Positions 13,400 to 25,079 of a stretch of DNA of 64,000 nt are shown here, piece by piece. The number at the start of each line of letters is the position of its first letter. Position 1 is the stretch's first letter. The notes beneath the pieces are model-generated. The model ran no database searches, was not told where the DNA came from, and saw only the letters and a list, made by a program, of their open reading frames with translations. The position numbers and the translations under genes are program-made. Origin of the DNA: Malania oleifera (taxonomy: Eukaryota; Streptophyta; Magnoliopsida; Santalales; Ximeniaceae); contig NC_080423.1 of assembly GCF_029873635.1 (NCBI RefSeq), positions 99,441,991 to 99,505,990 on the forward strand, read 5' to 3'.

Positions 13400-13812
13400 T
13401 TTCATTAGTATTATTATTATTACTTATTTTTACTTCTATTATTATTATTATTTATTATTTTCATTATTATTTTTATTATCATTATTATCAGTGTTTTTTA
13501 TTACTATTATTACTATTATTTTATTTGTTATTATTACTATTATTATTTTTCGCTAATCTTATTATTATTATTATTATTGTTATTATTATTTTCTTTATAT
13601 TATTATTATTATTATTTTTCATTAGTATTATCATTATTACTTATTTTTACTTCTATTATTATTATTATTATTATTATTATTTATTATTATTATTTTTAAT
13701 TTTTATTATCATTAAGGTTTTTTATTACTATTATTACTATTATTTTATTTATTATTATTATTATTTATTATTATTATTACCTTATTATTATTATTATTAT
13801 TTTTGTTTCCTT
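13281..13812. repeat. Imperfect (TTA)n tract of about 530 bp
   Basis: It is almost entirely TTA/ATT trinucleotides with scattered C and G. An internal duplication of about 240 bp is visible: the block from 'CACTAATCCTATTATTATTA' (13308) recurs near 13550 with 'CGCTAATCTTATTATTATTA'. The long Tyr/Ile/Leu frames through it are not genes. Confidence 0.9.
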
Positions 13813-14540
13813 ATAACCATAGTGGTAGTATATCTTATTTCCAAAAAAGAGAAAATACCAAAAGTTGAAAAAGGAAATATTGCTAGGGTTTTTTTTCAAA
13901 AATTTTATAAGAAGGGGGATCCGGCGCTGCACAGAGGACACACGGCCGGGGCTGCGCAGAACAAAAAAAAAAAAAAAAAATTCAGTCCTGCTTCTTCTGC
14001 TGGCTCTCTTTCACACACCCGGCCATCACCATCGCTCTCTCCCTGCTCCTCTCAGCCACCCACAAGCATCTCCTGCTTACCCTCTCCGTCTCAGTCTCCT
14101 TCGCTCGCCACCCTCTGCACAACCAACAGCCAGCAGATCAAGTCACTCCCCACAGCCATCTTTAGCCTCCAACCCTTACCAGTTCCCTGTCACCACCGAC
14201 AGCCGGGGCACACACAGCATAAGGACACACAGAGGAGCCAAAGCAGAAAATAAAAAAAAAATTCTTCTTCTTCCTTGCGTCTCCGACCTCCTTCATCCTC
14301 TCCATCCGCCTGCTTCACCATCTTCTTCCCTCTCCCATTGCAACTCACAGCCATAGCAGCCCGAAGACTTCCACTGCAACTCTCGGCCACATCTCCTGAT
14401 GCACAGCTGCTGCTCCTGCTGAAGCTGCCGACTGACACCGCCCAAAGCCTCCACCTTTCCTCCGGAGGCCACCGTCCTCTTCGCAGCTCCGACGACCGCA
14501 GCAGCGGCAGCCTCCAGCCATCAACTCCGGCGATTCACCA

Positions 14541-14720
14541 CCTTACGGCCAGTCCAGCACTCTCCTGTTGCGAATCTCCAGCAGCCGAGACTCCCTTCTG
14601 CTCCAAGCACAGCAGGACCAGCCGCGAGCTCCATCACCGCACCAGCACCTTACGGCCAGTCCAGCCCTCTCCTGCTGCGAATCTCCAGCAGCCGAAACTC
14701 CCTTCTGCTCCAAGCACAGC
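14541..14720. repeat. Two direct copies of a 75-bp GC-rich unit within LTR E
   Basis: The block starting CCTTACGGCCAGTCCAGC and ending TCCAAGCACAGCAG occurs at about 14541-14614 and again at 14648-14721 (107-bp offset) with a few substitutions. It lies in the C-rich stretch that probably forms the transcribed leader of the LTR. The overlapping open frames on both strands look accidental. Confidence 0.8.
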
Positions 14721-17700
14721 AGCCCAGCAAACCTCTGTAAGTCCCCCTACCCGTGCACACACACAAGCCCACACATGTACCGAACGCACACACGCACACT
14801 GTTTGGATTTTTAGATTTAAAACTTTAAGTTTTTTGTTTTGTTGTACATGCATATTATATGATTAATGATAGATGTTTCATATGGCTACTATATATTTGT
14901 TGTATATTAATCATAGAATTTCTATTGATATTGTTATTATTATTATTATGTATTAGTCATGTATTATTATTAAAGTGTTTGTACAAGTATCGTAATAAAG
15001 CTTTTATTATTATTTTGTATTGACATCGTTATCTTATATATACGTAATGGCTCGATTTAATACTTTCATTATTTTATTCTGATGTGTAATAGCCTATGTG
15101 TATTCTTTATTTATTTGACATATATTTTATCATCCCATACATGTGTGTTATTGACTTAAGGTATTAATTTTTGCAGGTTTATTGTGTATTTATTGTCCAT
15201 GTGCTTTCGCACGTAGTATATTTAGGGAGTTTTAATTTATGTCTAAATTTATTGTATATATTAAATAATATTGTTATTATTGGATTTTATTATTGTAATA
15301 TGTGTTTTAACGTTTGATATCCATGCAATATTTTCCTTGTTGTTATTTTTGTGTTGTAATACGCATTGTAGTATTTCTGATGTTGTAACATTTGGTTAAA
15401 TGATAATATCCAAGGTTATTTTAGCTTATTGGGAAATATCGTAATATTGGTTTATTTTTGCACAAGTATATATAAATATAAATATATGTTTTATTATTGA
15501 ATGTTAAGCTCATGTATATGTATATTTACGTAATATTATTGTTGTATTATTATGTAATATTGTGTATTCATATTATTGTTGTTATATTGTGGCTGTAGTT
15601 CAGTGGTGAGAATTCTAAGCTATTGCCGGTAAGTGATTTTGTATTATTTAGCATGTATTTTTAATCGATGTTGTATTATTTAACAATTTATATTGTTTAG
15701 TGTTATTTTTACATTTTGTTTTATATGTTAGTATTTATGTTTTTAAAGGGTAGGTTTATCATGTTAATATGGTTTAATTTTTAGTTTATTTGCGTTATTT
15801 AAATTCGTTCACGGTTTTGGTTATGATTGTTTATTATTTAAATCATTTCATATTTTATGTGTAGGTTTATTTAGGATTTCGGTAGTTTTCACGTTTTTAG
15901 AAGGTTGATAATTTTATGTTTAAGTATTGTTTTAGGGTTTGAGTTATTTACTTATTATTATTAGTCTTATTATTGCACATTAATTTTCGTCCACATCATT
16001 GCATATCAATTTCTAGTATTTTCATATTATTGAACACTCCTTGATAAAATTAAATTTATTTCCATATTTATTTTTAGGGTTCCCCTCTTGTGACATATTG
16101 ATTTCTCTAGAGTTTGTATATATTTCCTATTAGATTCATAACTTGACTTGTTTCCATAATTAATTTCTTTCCCTTACATGTTTATAAAAGTACATAATTT
16201 CTAGGGTTTAATTTGTTTCCACATTGTCATTGTATATTAATGGTAAGACTTCGATTGTTTCCATAACTATTATAGTATACATCCCATATTTATTCTAGGG
16301 ATTAATTGTCTCCATAATGACTATTGTATATATCGTTATTTATCTTGGGAATTAATTGTTTCCCTATGTGCATATATTGAGGTTTTGATTACTTATAGGT
16401 GAGTATCATTATATTTATAGAATGTTAATATCTTACTATATGCTTGTGTATTATTATTATTATTATTACGTGTAGTATGTCATTATTAGTATTACTGTTA
16501 TTAGTATTATTATTATTGTTATTATTGTTATCGTTATTGTTATAAGTTTAGTATTATATTATCATTCTTATTTTTGTGTGTATATTATTACTATCTATTA
16601 GGTGGGTTTATTATTAGGATATGTCATTAGGTATTATAGCAATTTATTATTATATCCCTATTATTATTACACATATTAGGGTAATTTGATTTCTTAGTTT
16701 ATTATCTTATTAATATATATTAAAACCTCCCACACTAGTATTTTCCTATAAAAATTTTATATATAATTTCAAAATGTTGGGAGTATATTTTCTTAATTTT
16801 TTCCCTATGATTTTATTGCGGGGGGTATGAGCCTTCGGGCTTCACGTACCTTAAGCTCTGAGGGAATATATGTGTATATTTATTTATTTATTTATTTTAC
16901 CTATGTATTTATAAACTCATAAAAAGGAGTAATTTAAAAACTTATTAAATTAACTTAGGGATAATTTCAAATTAATTAGGTACCGTTCGTAAGAACGGGC
17001 GCGTAGGGGGTGCTCGTACCTTCCCCTCGCGTAACCGAACTCCCGACCCCAACTCTGGTAATGTAGACCGATTCTACCCCTAACGGGGTAGTAATCATGT
17101 GTTCTAACCGCACTAAAGGTTAGTGGCGACTCCTATACCATATTTTTCCTGAAAATATTAAAATGATTTTTATTTCGCCGCCCGGGGCACCCGCGCTCCT
17201 GGGACGTCGCGACAATATCAATCATATCATTTTGCATATATATGTATATCATCAAAAATCATTGGCCCGTACGCCGACAAGATATATCCATAGCTCAGCC
17301 CATACGCTGGAAAATCATACACATAGCACGACCCGTACGCCGACAAAAAATATAAAAATCTAGGCTCGTACGCCGATTTTCCATTATAAAAATCCGTATC
17401 ATAATCACATTTCCAGAAAATAGTATTTTATAACATTTTCTACTCATGCCACATTAACATATTTTTCGCATATTCAACAAACGATCATTTTCAACAGTAT
17501 TTTCACAAATAGAAATCATATATAAATATATTTATTTTTCTGAAATCAAATGCTATAACAATATACATATTTTTCATAAAATACTAGCTTAGTTTATCCC
17601 CTTACCTGATTCCTAAAAAGCCCCTAATAAAATCTGTCCCGCACCCGCAGGGTTCCAATTTCAACACCCTAGAAACAGCATTCCCCAAAACTAAAGTTCA

Positions 17701-18299
17701 GTATTTCTATGCGTATATCACTTCCTACAACTGTCAATTAACCAAATACTGAGTAGAAAGCCTTACCTTGGATTTGGGATGGTTTCCACCTCAGTCCCAC
17801 TGACGATCTGCTCCGGTAGACTTGCAGCGAACTTTCCCAAGAGTGTCGTGGTGGCTTTAGATTGTCGATCTAGCGACTGATGGGGCCGAAATGGAAGAGA
17901 GAAGGGGGAAGGGCCGTAGGAGAGAGAGAGAAGAGAGTTGGTAGCCGATTTTCTATGATTAAAATCAGTTTAAGGTTATTTATACTGTGGGATTCGTCGA
18001 TGAGCCACGTCATCTCGTTGACGAGTCCTTAAGTAATTTTGTCGACGAACCTTATCCTTCGTCGTCAAAATTCAGAGTAGCCCAAATTCTTCTCTTGGTA
18101 TTTTCTCGTCGATGAATCCAATCCTCATCGACGAGCTCTTGTTATACCCTTGTCAACGAGTCCCCTATATTCGCCGATGAGGAAAATTCCTTGAGATTTT
18201 CCTTTCCAAAATGCAACATCGTCGACCGACTCCTTCTGTTTCCAATTTCCATTTCCCTTTTTTTATTATTTAAATATCATTATTCTTCAGGTTGTTACA

Positions 18300-19870
18300 T
18301 TTGGTGTGTACTATACATAAACATAAATCTGTAAACTTCCCCTAGATGGCTATATATCATGACTGGGTTGTGCGGCCCATAGGTAGGGCCAAATATTGGT
18401 TGGCCCTCTAGTGTTATCCTAACTCTATGCATATCTAGATGCCTATAGCATGAAAGGCCCGCTCCACCTAGTCCGGACGCCAGGGAGCTCACAACTCTAC
18501 CTAAGGGCACAATTGGCTGTATCATACTCTATCTAAGACGTATGGTTGCACTGTCTATACTGAATCACAATGGTACCGTGCTCTATAAACCGCTGTATTC
18601 CATCGGGGTATGATACTATATAATAATATTTCTATATAAGTCTAATTGTTTTACCATGATTCTGTATTTCAGTAATAACCATGATTCCGTATCAGTTGTA
18701 TAGCCATGAATGCTGTAGTAACTATATATCTATATATTCTGTAATTCTGTAATTTTGTATGTCATGGCTCTATGCTGTGTATAATATGTATTTCTGTACA
18801 TCACAGTTCTATGTTATGTATATCATGATTCTATAAAATTCTATATAATCATGATTCTGTATATTTCTATATAATCATGGTAATAAAAACACTCTATAAT
18901 CAACTCTGTAAAACACTGTACAATCATGTTTTGAAATATACTACATAATCATAATTCAGTAACCTATTGTATAAGCATGATTCTGTAAAATACTGTATAT
19001 CATATCAACTGTATTTTTGTATAATTATGTATAGTCGTAGCTCTGTCTATAAAACTATATAAGTTATGTTTCATAACTTTGTAGACTATATAATCATGTT
19101 TTTGTAAAACTGTATAACATATTTCTATAGAAACTATATATAAGTATAATTCTGTACTCTGTTTGAATAATGTATAATATTTCAGTAATTCTCATGCCAC
19201 ATAACTAAATAAAATTTGATATAAATATATTATGTAAAGCTGTACAATTTTCATGCTTTGATCAAATACTTATACTGGTAAAATGTCTAATAAAGCTGGC
19301 ATAACATGTATTCCCCTTACCCGACTATCTAGCTCTAGATACTATTTTATAATCTCACACATGCGACGTTCATAATTTTAAACACCCTTAAATAATACCC
19401 ATATAATTCCCAGTCACACAATTGAATTTATCATAAATATGATCACATTGATATTTTTCCCCAACTTCACGTATTCAGAATTTCTAGACTATAATTTACC
19501 TGGGCTCCTGGAAAGATACCCGCTGGGGTCCTCAACCCATACCTACAGGGTCCCAAAAACACCCTAATCCTAAAAATACAACCCCCAATGTTATTTCACA
19601 AAACTCCAGTATATCCTCATACCATACAAAATCTAGGTTCAGATAAACCTGGTAAAACTAAAAATACCCAAATAATCTACTTACCCTGGTTTTGGGATGG
19701 TGTCCAAGTTGGCCTAACCAATAATCTACTCCAGCATACTTGAAGAGAATCTTCCCAAGAGTAACGTGGCGGCTTCCGATCGTCAAACCGGTGAAGAATG
19801 AAGCCGAAAATCTAGAGAGAAGGTAGATGAGATGATTTTTGGGAGAGAGATAGATAGATAGAGAGAGAGA

Positions 19871-19932
<62 letters not shown>

Positions 19933-20237
19933 CTGCATGAAAAATTTCATTGAAATTCGAGTTAAGAATATTTATAAAATGCAGACTCGTCGACGAGACA
20001 CGTCACAATGTCGATGAGTCCATGAGGGAATTTCATCGACGAACTTCAGGTTTTGCTAAACCCCTCTTGGTAAGTCCTTGTCAAAGAGACACGAGTCCAT
20101 GACAACGAGCCCAAGAAGGCTTCTCGTCGACGAGCGCTCTGCGTTCATTGATGAGACCCTACTGAGTCCCTCTTGAAATTTTCCTTTTCTCTTTTTTCTT
20201 TTATTAGTTAATTACTATAATTATTTGGGTCTCTACA
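18300..20237 (-). repeat. 5' LTR of gypsy B, U3-side part
   Basis: This continues the LTR interrupted at 12233. It matches 2640-4565 of the 3' LTR closely and ends on the + strand with CTCTACA at 20237, followed by the duplication TCATC. It carries a (GA)n run (19846-19926), a TATA box (19969-19976, minus) and a palindrome cluster (19985-20150). One arm of the hairpin seen at 2682-2704 is deleted here. Confidence 0.87.
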
Positions 20238-20512
20238 TCATCACTCATAATAATCATATTATTAACATACAAAGAAAGAATAATACGGCCATTAGAAGTA
20301 TGCTTAACAAAAAAAGCTGAATCATGAGCATAGGAAGAGAAGCCAAAAGAAGTGACAACCATCGAAAACTTCTCAAACCAAACTCGAGGGGCTTGTTTGA
20401 GACCATATGAAGCCATCTTGAGTTTCCAAACCTCACCTGGATTATGAGAGCCACTAGGCGGAGGTACCATGTAAACCTCCTCCTTTAGATCCCTATTCAA
20501 AAAGGCATTTTT
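20238..20512 (-). pseudogene. copia-1 reverse transcriptase, middle piece
   Basis: The minus strand encodes NAFLNRDLKEEVYMVPPP, YGLKQAPRVWFEKF and LYVNNMIIMSDDV. These are the Ty1/copia RT palm motifs. The catalytic YVDD is YVNN, with both Asp changed to Asn, so the enzyme was dead even apart from the insertions. The piece is bounded by element F (right) and gypsy B (left) and joins both neighbours in frame once these are removed. Confidence 0.9.
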
Positions 20513-22427
20513 TGTAGAGACCCAAACCCAAAAAATAAAAAAAATAAAAGAAAAATAAATAAAGGAAAGGAAAAATAAGAAAAAAATAAAGAAAAGGGTT
20601 TGGCCAGGACCAAACCATCGATGGTTTCATGGGACTGAAAAACCATAGATAGTTTTCTTGCAAGACAAACTACCGAGAGCATATAAGGGCATTTTTGGTT
20701 TGGCAGGTGGCCAAACCATGAATTGTTGATGGTTTCGTGCGGGGGTAGAGCTTATAAGTTAAGTTGTTATGTTTTTCTTTTCATTTCCTCACACACACTC
20801 TCGCTAAAAAAGCTAGGTTTTAGGGACTTTCTTTCTCTTTTATCTCTCTCTCTCCTTTAAGCCTCTTGGAACACTCTCATGTGCTTCAAGATCCTCTCTC
20901 CCTCCTCCCGGCACATAGGTCTTCAATCCTCGGTGAGTTTCGAAAAGCTAGGGTTTCATATTTTTGGCTCTCTCCTCCATGTCTCCCTCTCCTCTCTCGG
21001 GTTGCTAAATCAGTTTCGGTGGTTGTTCCAAAAAACTAGGGTTTTCATCTCCCGTTTGTTTCAGGCATATTTTCAGGAACATGTAAGGGGAAGAAATTAT
21101 ACCAACTTTTTATTAAGTTTGAACTGGTTAAATTTGAGTATATGAGCTCATTTATACATGTATGGTTTTATGAACAGGTTAGGCATTTGAAAATAATGGT
21201 TTTTTTTTATTTTTATAATTCATATTTAGGGTAAAATCAATGTGAGTGGGGTATATTAATTATTTACATCATATAAGAGCATGGTAGACACTCAAACCGT
21301 GTGGCATGAGAATAACTCTTTATAATAAACTGGTTGTGAATACTATGGTGAATGATTTGATATGTTTGGATGATTTTCTTTGTGTGGTTATCTGTGTATA
21401 ACACAATATAACGTTGGTAGGCCTGAGGAGTTCGTTATATTGCCTTAGATATAAATCATGATATAACGATGACAGGCCTGAGGAGTTCGTTATATTGTCA
21501 TTTATATAAATTGGGGGGGGGGGGGAGGGGTTTACGTAGAACATTGGTAGGCATGAGGAGTTTGTTCTACTGATTTACTATGGATAAGTCATTGTGAAAG
21601 CGGTATCAGTGAATGTCGGCTGTGAAGAACTTGTGTAGTATCTTATGTGGATGTGAAACTTGTACAGTATCCTGTGTGGATGTGAATGAAATGTATGGAA
21701 AAAATGGATGAGCTGTGGTATATGTGTATGCAGATTCTGTAGTATGATTGATGTTGAATGTGTGTGGGTACATGTATGTGAATTTAAATGCATGAATATT
21801 TATAGCGATATAAAACTCTCCGTCTGAGAACTTACTGAGTAAGGTGAGTTCCCTAATAAGTATCAGTTGTAACCTTACTCAAATTAAAGGGCAAAGTTAC
21901 AAATGGTATCAGAGCAAAGGGGCGTTACATGCATGGGCGTGTAATCTGCCCAATTCTCGGGAACTCTTGCTTATAAATGATTATGTATGTGTGAGTATGG
22001 TCTGCATGTGTCTTCTCAGTTGATGTTGATTAACAAATGGTTATATTTTGTATACACTAAAACTCATCTGCCACACCCTATCATAATTTATTCCATCCTT
22101 ATTGAGAAGTGTCTCACCCCAGCAAATTATTAACTTTTCAGGTCCTTGAGGTGATCGAGCTTAGCAAGCTCCAAAGTAGGGTTAGTTTTTGTAATTACGA
22201 GTAGTTGTAGGAACTGAAATATGTAAAGTTATGTTTTTATATTTCCTTGGTAATGTAATATGGAGATGTGGATATACCATTTTGGTTGTATATAGTACAG
22301 TACTCTGATATTTTATTTGAGGTAGTTTAATAATTTTCCACTACGTGAATGATATTTATGGTATTAGAAATAGGTGAATGGAACACATAACATCTCGGGC
22401 CCCACTTGGCGGGTTCGGGGCATTACA
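20513..22427 (+). repeat. 5' LTR of element F
   Basis: It begins TGTAGAGACCC and ends GGGGCATTACA, followed by the primer site. Near 20610-20745 are AAACC/GGTTT palindromes and at 20748-20756 a weak TATA-like GCTTATAAG. Three hairpins lie at 21404-21570 and a G14 run at about 21512-21525. It has a module of about 90 bp (20655-20745) that is absent from the 3' LTR. Confidence 0.9.
21404..21570 (+). other. Three hairpins with a conserved 19-nt loop in the F LTR
   Basis: Hairpin 1 has stem CAATATAACG/CGTTATATTG (21404-21413, 21433-21442). Hairpin 2 has ATATAACG/CGTTATAT (21461-21468, 21488-21495). Hairpin 3 has GTAGAACA/TGTTCTAC (21536-21543, 21563-21570). All loops are 19 nt and nearly identical (TTGGTAGGCCTGAGGAGTT). 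Stem 3 differs from stems 1 and 2 at three base pairs, each changed on both sides. The counterparts in the 3' LTR are at 23836-24009. They lie downstream of the likely TATA box and so probably in the transcript. Function unknown. Confidence 0.75.
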
Positions 22428-22949
22428 AGTGGTATCAAATCTTTAGGTTGTTAGGTTGTGCAGACTCTAGGACAGATTAATACCACAGTATAGGTTCGAG
22501 TTAGGACGAGGATAGAAATGGGTAAATTAGGATACTGGTAGGAAATCTTGAGTTTTGTTTCATGGCTCGGAGGTAGAAACCCCTTGATGGTCTTCTGTGA
22601 TTTTCTGAATCACTCGTGAGTTTTAGAAAATCATGGTAAATCCATCGACCGTGATGTTTTTGAACAGAGAGACGGGAACTTGAAATTAGAACTCGAAGGT
22701 TAGGTTGGTTGATTTGTGGAGAAAAGTATTAAAAGGAGAATCTTGGTAATTTAGGGGTTGTGATTTGACGATTTGTGGTCAAGTTAGGTGCTTGATGTTT
22801 TTAATTGAGGATTTTAATGTTAAGTAGCGCATTTATGCATATGTGGAGTATATTGAATTGGTGGTATGATGATGGTCAAGTAATTTTAGAGTTACATAAA
22901 ATGATTGATTAGCAAATTTCAAGAATGAAATTTTATAAGAGGGGGATAT
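22428..22949 (+). mobile_element. Internal region of element F, non-coding
   Basis: The 522 bp between primer site (22430, TGGTATCAAATC) and polypurine tract hold no recognisable gag, protease or pol motif and no long open frame. Similarity to the autonomous gypsies is visible only at the right end before the LTR. Confidence 0.85.
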
Positions 22950-23198
22950 TGTAGAGACTCGAACCCAGAAAATAAAAGAAAAATAAATAAAATAAAAGAA
23001 AAATAAATAAAGGAAAGTAAAAATAAGAAAAAAGAAGGAAAAGGGTTTGGCCAAGACCAAACCGTCGATGGTTTCATGGGACTTAAAAAAACCTTTGACG
23101 GTTTTGTGCGGGGGCAGAGCTTATAAGTTAAGTTGTTATGTTTTTCTTTTCATTCTCACTCTCTTTAAAAGCTAGGGTTTGGGGGCTCTCTTTCTCTC

Positions 23199-23255
<57 letters not shown>

Positions 23256-24863
23256 CTAAGCCTCCTAGAACAGTCTCAGGTGCTCCACGATCCTTTCTCC
23301 CTCCTCCCGACATGCAGGTTGTCGATCCTCGGTGAGTTTCGGAAAGCTAGGGTTTTAGATTTTTGGCTCTCTCCTTAATTCGTGTATCCCTCTCCTAAGC
23401 CTCCTAGATCATCTCTCTCTTCTCTCTCAGGTTGCCGAATCAGTTTCGGCGGTGGTTTTGTAAAACTAGGGTTTTCATCTCCCCTTTGTTTCACGCATAT
23501 TTTCAGGAACATGTAAGGGGAACAAATTATACCAACTTTTTATTAAGTTTAAACCAGTTAAATTTGAGTATATGAGCTTGTTTATAAATGTATGGTTTTC
23601 TAAATGGGTTAGGCATTTAAAAATGATGTTTTTTTTTTTTTTTTAATTATAATTCATATTTGGGGAAAAACCAATGTGAGTGGGGTATATTAATTATTTA
23701 CAAGAATAATAGTATGGTAGACACACAAACTGTGTGGCATGAGAATAACTTTTTATAATAACTGGTTGTGAATACTGTGGAGAATGATTTGATATGTTTG
23801 GATGATTTGCTTTGTGTGGTTATCCGTGTATAACACAATATAATGTTGGCAGGCCTGAGGAGTTCGTTATATTGCTTTGGTTATAAATCACGATATAACA
23901 TTGGCAGGCCTGAGGAGTTCATTATATTGTCATTTATATAATTTTTTTTTGGGGGGGGGGGGGGGGGAGGGCGGGTAGAACATTAGCAGGCCTGAGGAGT
24001 TTGTTCTACTGATTTACTATGGATAGGTCATTGTGAAAGGGGTATCAGTGAATGTTGGTTGTGAAGTACTTGTGTACTATCTTGTGTGGATGTGAAACTT
24101 GTATAGTATCCTATGTGGATGTGAATGAAATGTATGGTAAATGTGGATGAGCTGTGATATATGTGTATGCAGATTCTGTGGTATGATTGATGTTGAATGT
24201 GTGTGGGTACATGTATGTGAATTTAAATGCATGAATATTTATAGCGAAGTAAAACTCTCTGCCTGAGGGCTTACTGAGTAAGGTGAGGGCCCTAATAAGT
24301 ATCAGCTATAGCCTCACCCAAATTAAAGGGCAAAGTTACAAACGGTATCAGAGCAAAGGGGCGTTACATGTATGGGCATGTAATCTCCCCAATTCTTGGG
24401 AACTCTCGCTTATAACTGATTATGTATGTGTGAGTATGGTCTCCATGTGTCTTCTCAGTTGATGTTGATTAACAGACAACTATATTTTGTATACACTAAA
24501 ACTCTTCTGCCATACACTGTTATAAGTTATTCCATCCTTACTAAGAAGTGTTTCACCCCAGCAAATTATTAACTTTTCAGGTCCTTCAGGTGATCAAGCT
24601 TAGCAAACTCCAGGGCAAGGTTAGTTTTTGTAATTACGAGTAATTGTAGGAACTGAAATACGTAAATTTATGTTTTCATATTTCCCGGGTAATGTAATAT
24701 GGAGATGTGGATATACCATTTTGGTTGTATAGTATAGTACTCTGGTATTTTATTTGAGGTGGTTTAATAATTTTCGCTATGTGAATGATATTTATGGTAT
24801 CAGAATTAGGTGAATGGAAAACATAACACCCTGAGGCCCACTTAGCGGGTCCGAGGCGTTACA
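22950..24863 (+). repeat. 3' LTR of element F
   Basis: It is a near copy of 20513-22427 with many scattered substitutions, a longer (CT)n run (23198-23252), a G-run of about 18 near 23951-23967 and the three hairpins at 23836-24009. Hairpins 1 and 3 keep pairing (one G:U wobble). Hairpin 2 has lost two loop-proximal pairs through G-to-A changes at CpG sites. Confidence 0.9.
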
Positions 24864-24868
24864 TTTTT

Positions 24869-25078
24869 AACATCTAATTGAGAAATAAGCCACCTAGAAA
24901 CAAAAGCTACAACAATAAGAGCATGAACAGTTGTCATCTTGGCAAACGGGGCAAAAGTCTCCTTATAATCCATACCATACTCTTGGGTAAAACTCGTAGT
25001 AACCAAACGAGCTTTGTATTGCTCAATAGAACCATTTGACATTGATTTGATTTTGTAAACCCAAAGAGAACAAATCAA
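24869..25078 (-). pseudogene. copia-1 reverse transcriptase, first piece
   Basis: The minus strand encodes LWVYKIKSMSNGSIEQYKAR, LVTTSFTQEYGMDYKETFAP and WLISQLDVK, the N-terminal finger motifs of a Ty1/copia RT. The sequence stops at 24869 after QLDVK where element F inserted and continues at 20512 with NAFLN. It lies downstream of the integrase, which is the pol order diagnostic of copia. Confidence 0.92.
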
Positions 25079-25079
25079 A

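Larger units (their letters stand above)
13252..17214 (+). repeat. Large solo LTR E, Ogre/Tat-like
   Basis: It is bounded by TGTAGACACCCC and GACGTCGCGACA with a perfect 5-bp duplication ATATC (13247-13251 and 17215-17219). At 3963 bp it is twice the length of the other LTRs. The right 250 bp (GGTTAGTGGCGACTCC; CCCGGGGCACCCGCGCTCC; GTCGCGACA) resemble the 3' ends of Ogre/Tat LTRs as I remember them; lineage is inference. Inside are a long TTA tract, a C-rich leader-like part (13920-14820) with accidental open frames, and AT-rich DNA. I see no pol domain and hence a solo LTR. Confidence 0.82.
12234..18299 (-). repeat. Solo LTR D of a gypsy family, split by LTR E
   Basis: On the minus strand it begins TGTAACAACCTGAAGAATAA (at 18299), as LTR C does, and ends ...GCAAGTCACA (at 12234). 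Without E its own length is about 2.1 kb. Flanks TTCTG and TTTGG are a diverged target duplication; the uninterrupted 3' LTR of B has TTTTG there. It has a (CA)n/(TA)n run at 12252-12322, a 23-nt hairpin at 12901-12923, a TATA box (17977-17984, minus) and a palindrome cluster at 17995-18230. Confidence 0.83.
2254..20237 (-). mobile_element. gypsy element B, complete but degenerate and with nested insertions
   Basis: A Ty3/gypsy element lies on the minus strand with both LTRs (2254-4565, and 11648-12233 plus 18300-20237), a polypurine tract (4566-4579), a primer site (11626-11644) and gag-protease-RT-RNase H-integrase in that order. The target duplication TCATC is at 2249-2253 and 20238-20242, inside copia-1. 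Two later insertions, solo LTRs C and D, swell it from about 9.9 kb to 18 kb. The integrase C-terminus has a chromodomain-like end (KYPNLF before the stop), which suggests a Tekay/Del-type chromovirus; that lineage call is inference. The coding region is full of stops and frameshifts. Confidence 0.9.
20513..24863 (+). mobile_element. Element F: non-autonomous LTR retrotransposon
   Basis: It has two LTRs (20513-22427, 22950-24863; 1915 and 1914 bp) around only 522 bp of internal DNA. The target duplication TTTTT is at 20508-20512 and 24864-24868. A primer site beginning TGGTATCA starts at 22430, and the purine-rich TAAGAGGGGGATAT precedes 22950. I find no gag or pol reading frame. The last internal bases (AGCAAATTTCAAGAATGAAA) resemble the tail of the autonomous gypsy at 1-38, so it was probably mobilised by a gypsy relative. 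It is inserted in copia-1 RT between the codons of QLDVK and NAFLN. Confidence 0.93.

Noticed and set aside
13285..14253. 322-codon open frame
   Set aside because: The first half is a (TTA)n tract giving Tyr/Ile/Leu runs and the rest is low-complexity Ser/Pro in the C-rich part of LTR E. No domain is seen.
14275..14853. Overlapping Ser/Pro-rich frames on both strands
   Set aside because: They are a by-product of GC-rich sequence with a 75-bp direct repeat inside a solo LTR. No start context or homology is recognised.
15585..15625. tRNA-like 5' half (GTGGCTGTAGTTCAGTGGTGAGAA) in LTR E
   Set aside because: It resembles a tRNA D-arm and box A, but there is no matching anticodon arm, T-arm (GTTCRANNC) or acceptor strand downstream. 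Treated as chance.
23128..23335. Arg/Glu- or Ser/Leu-rich short proteins across (CT)n runs
   Set aside because: They are translations of microsatellites. The same pattern recurs at 4068, 34830, 44970 and 52027.
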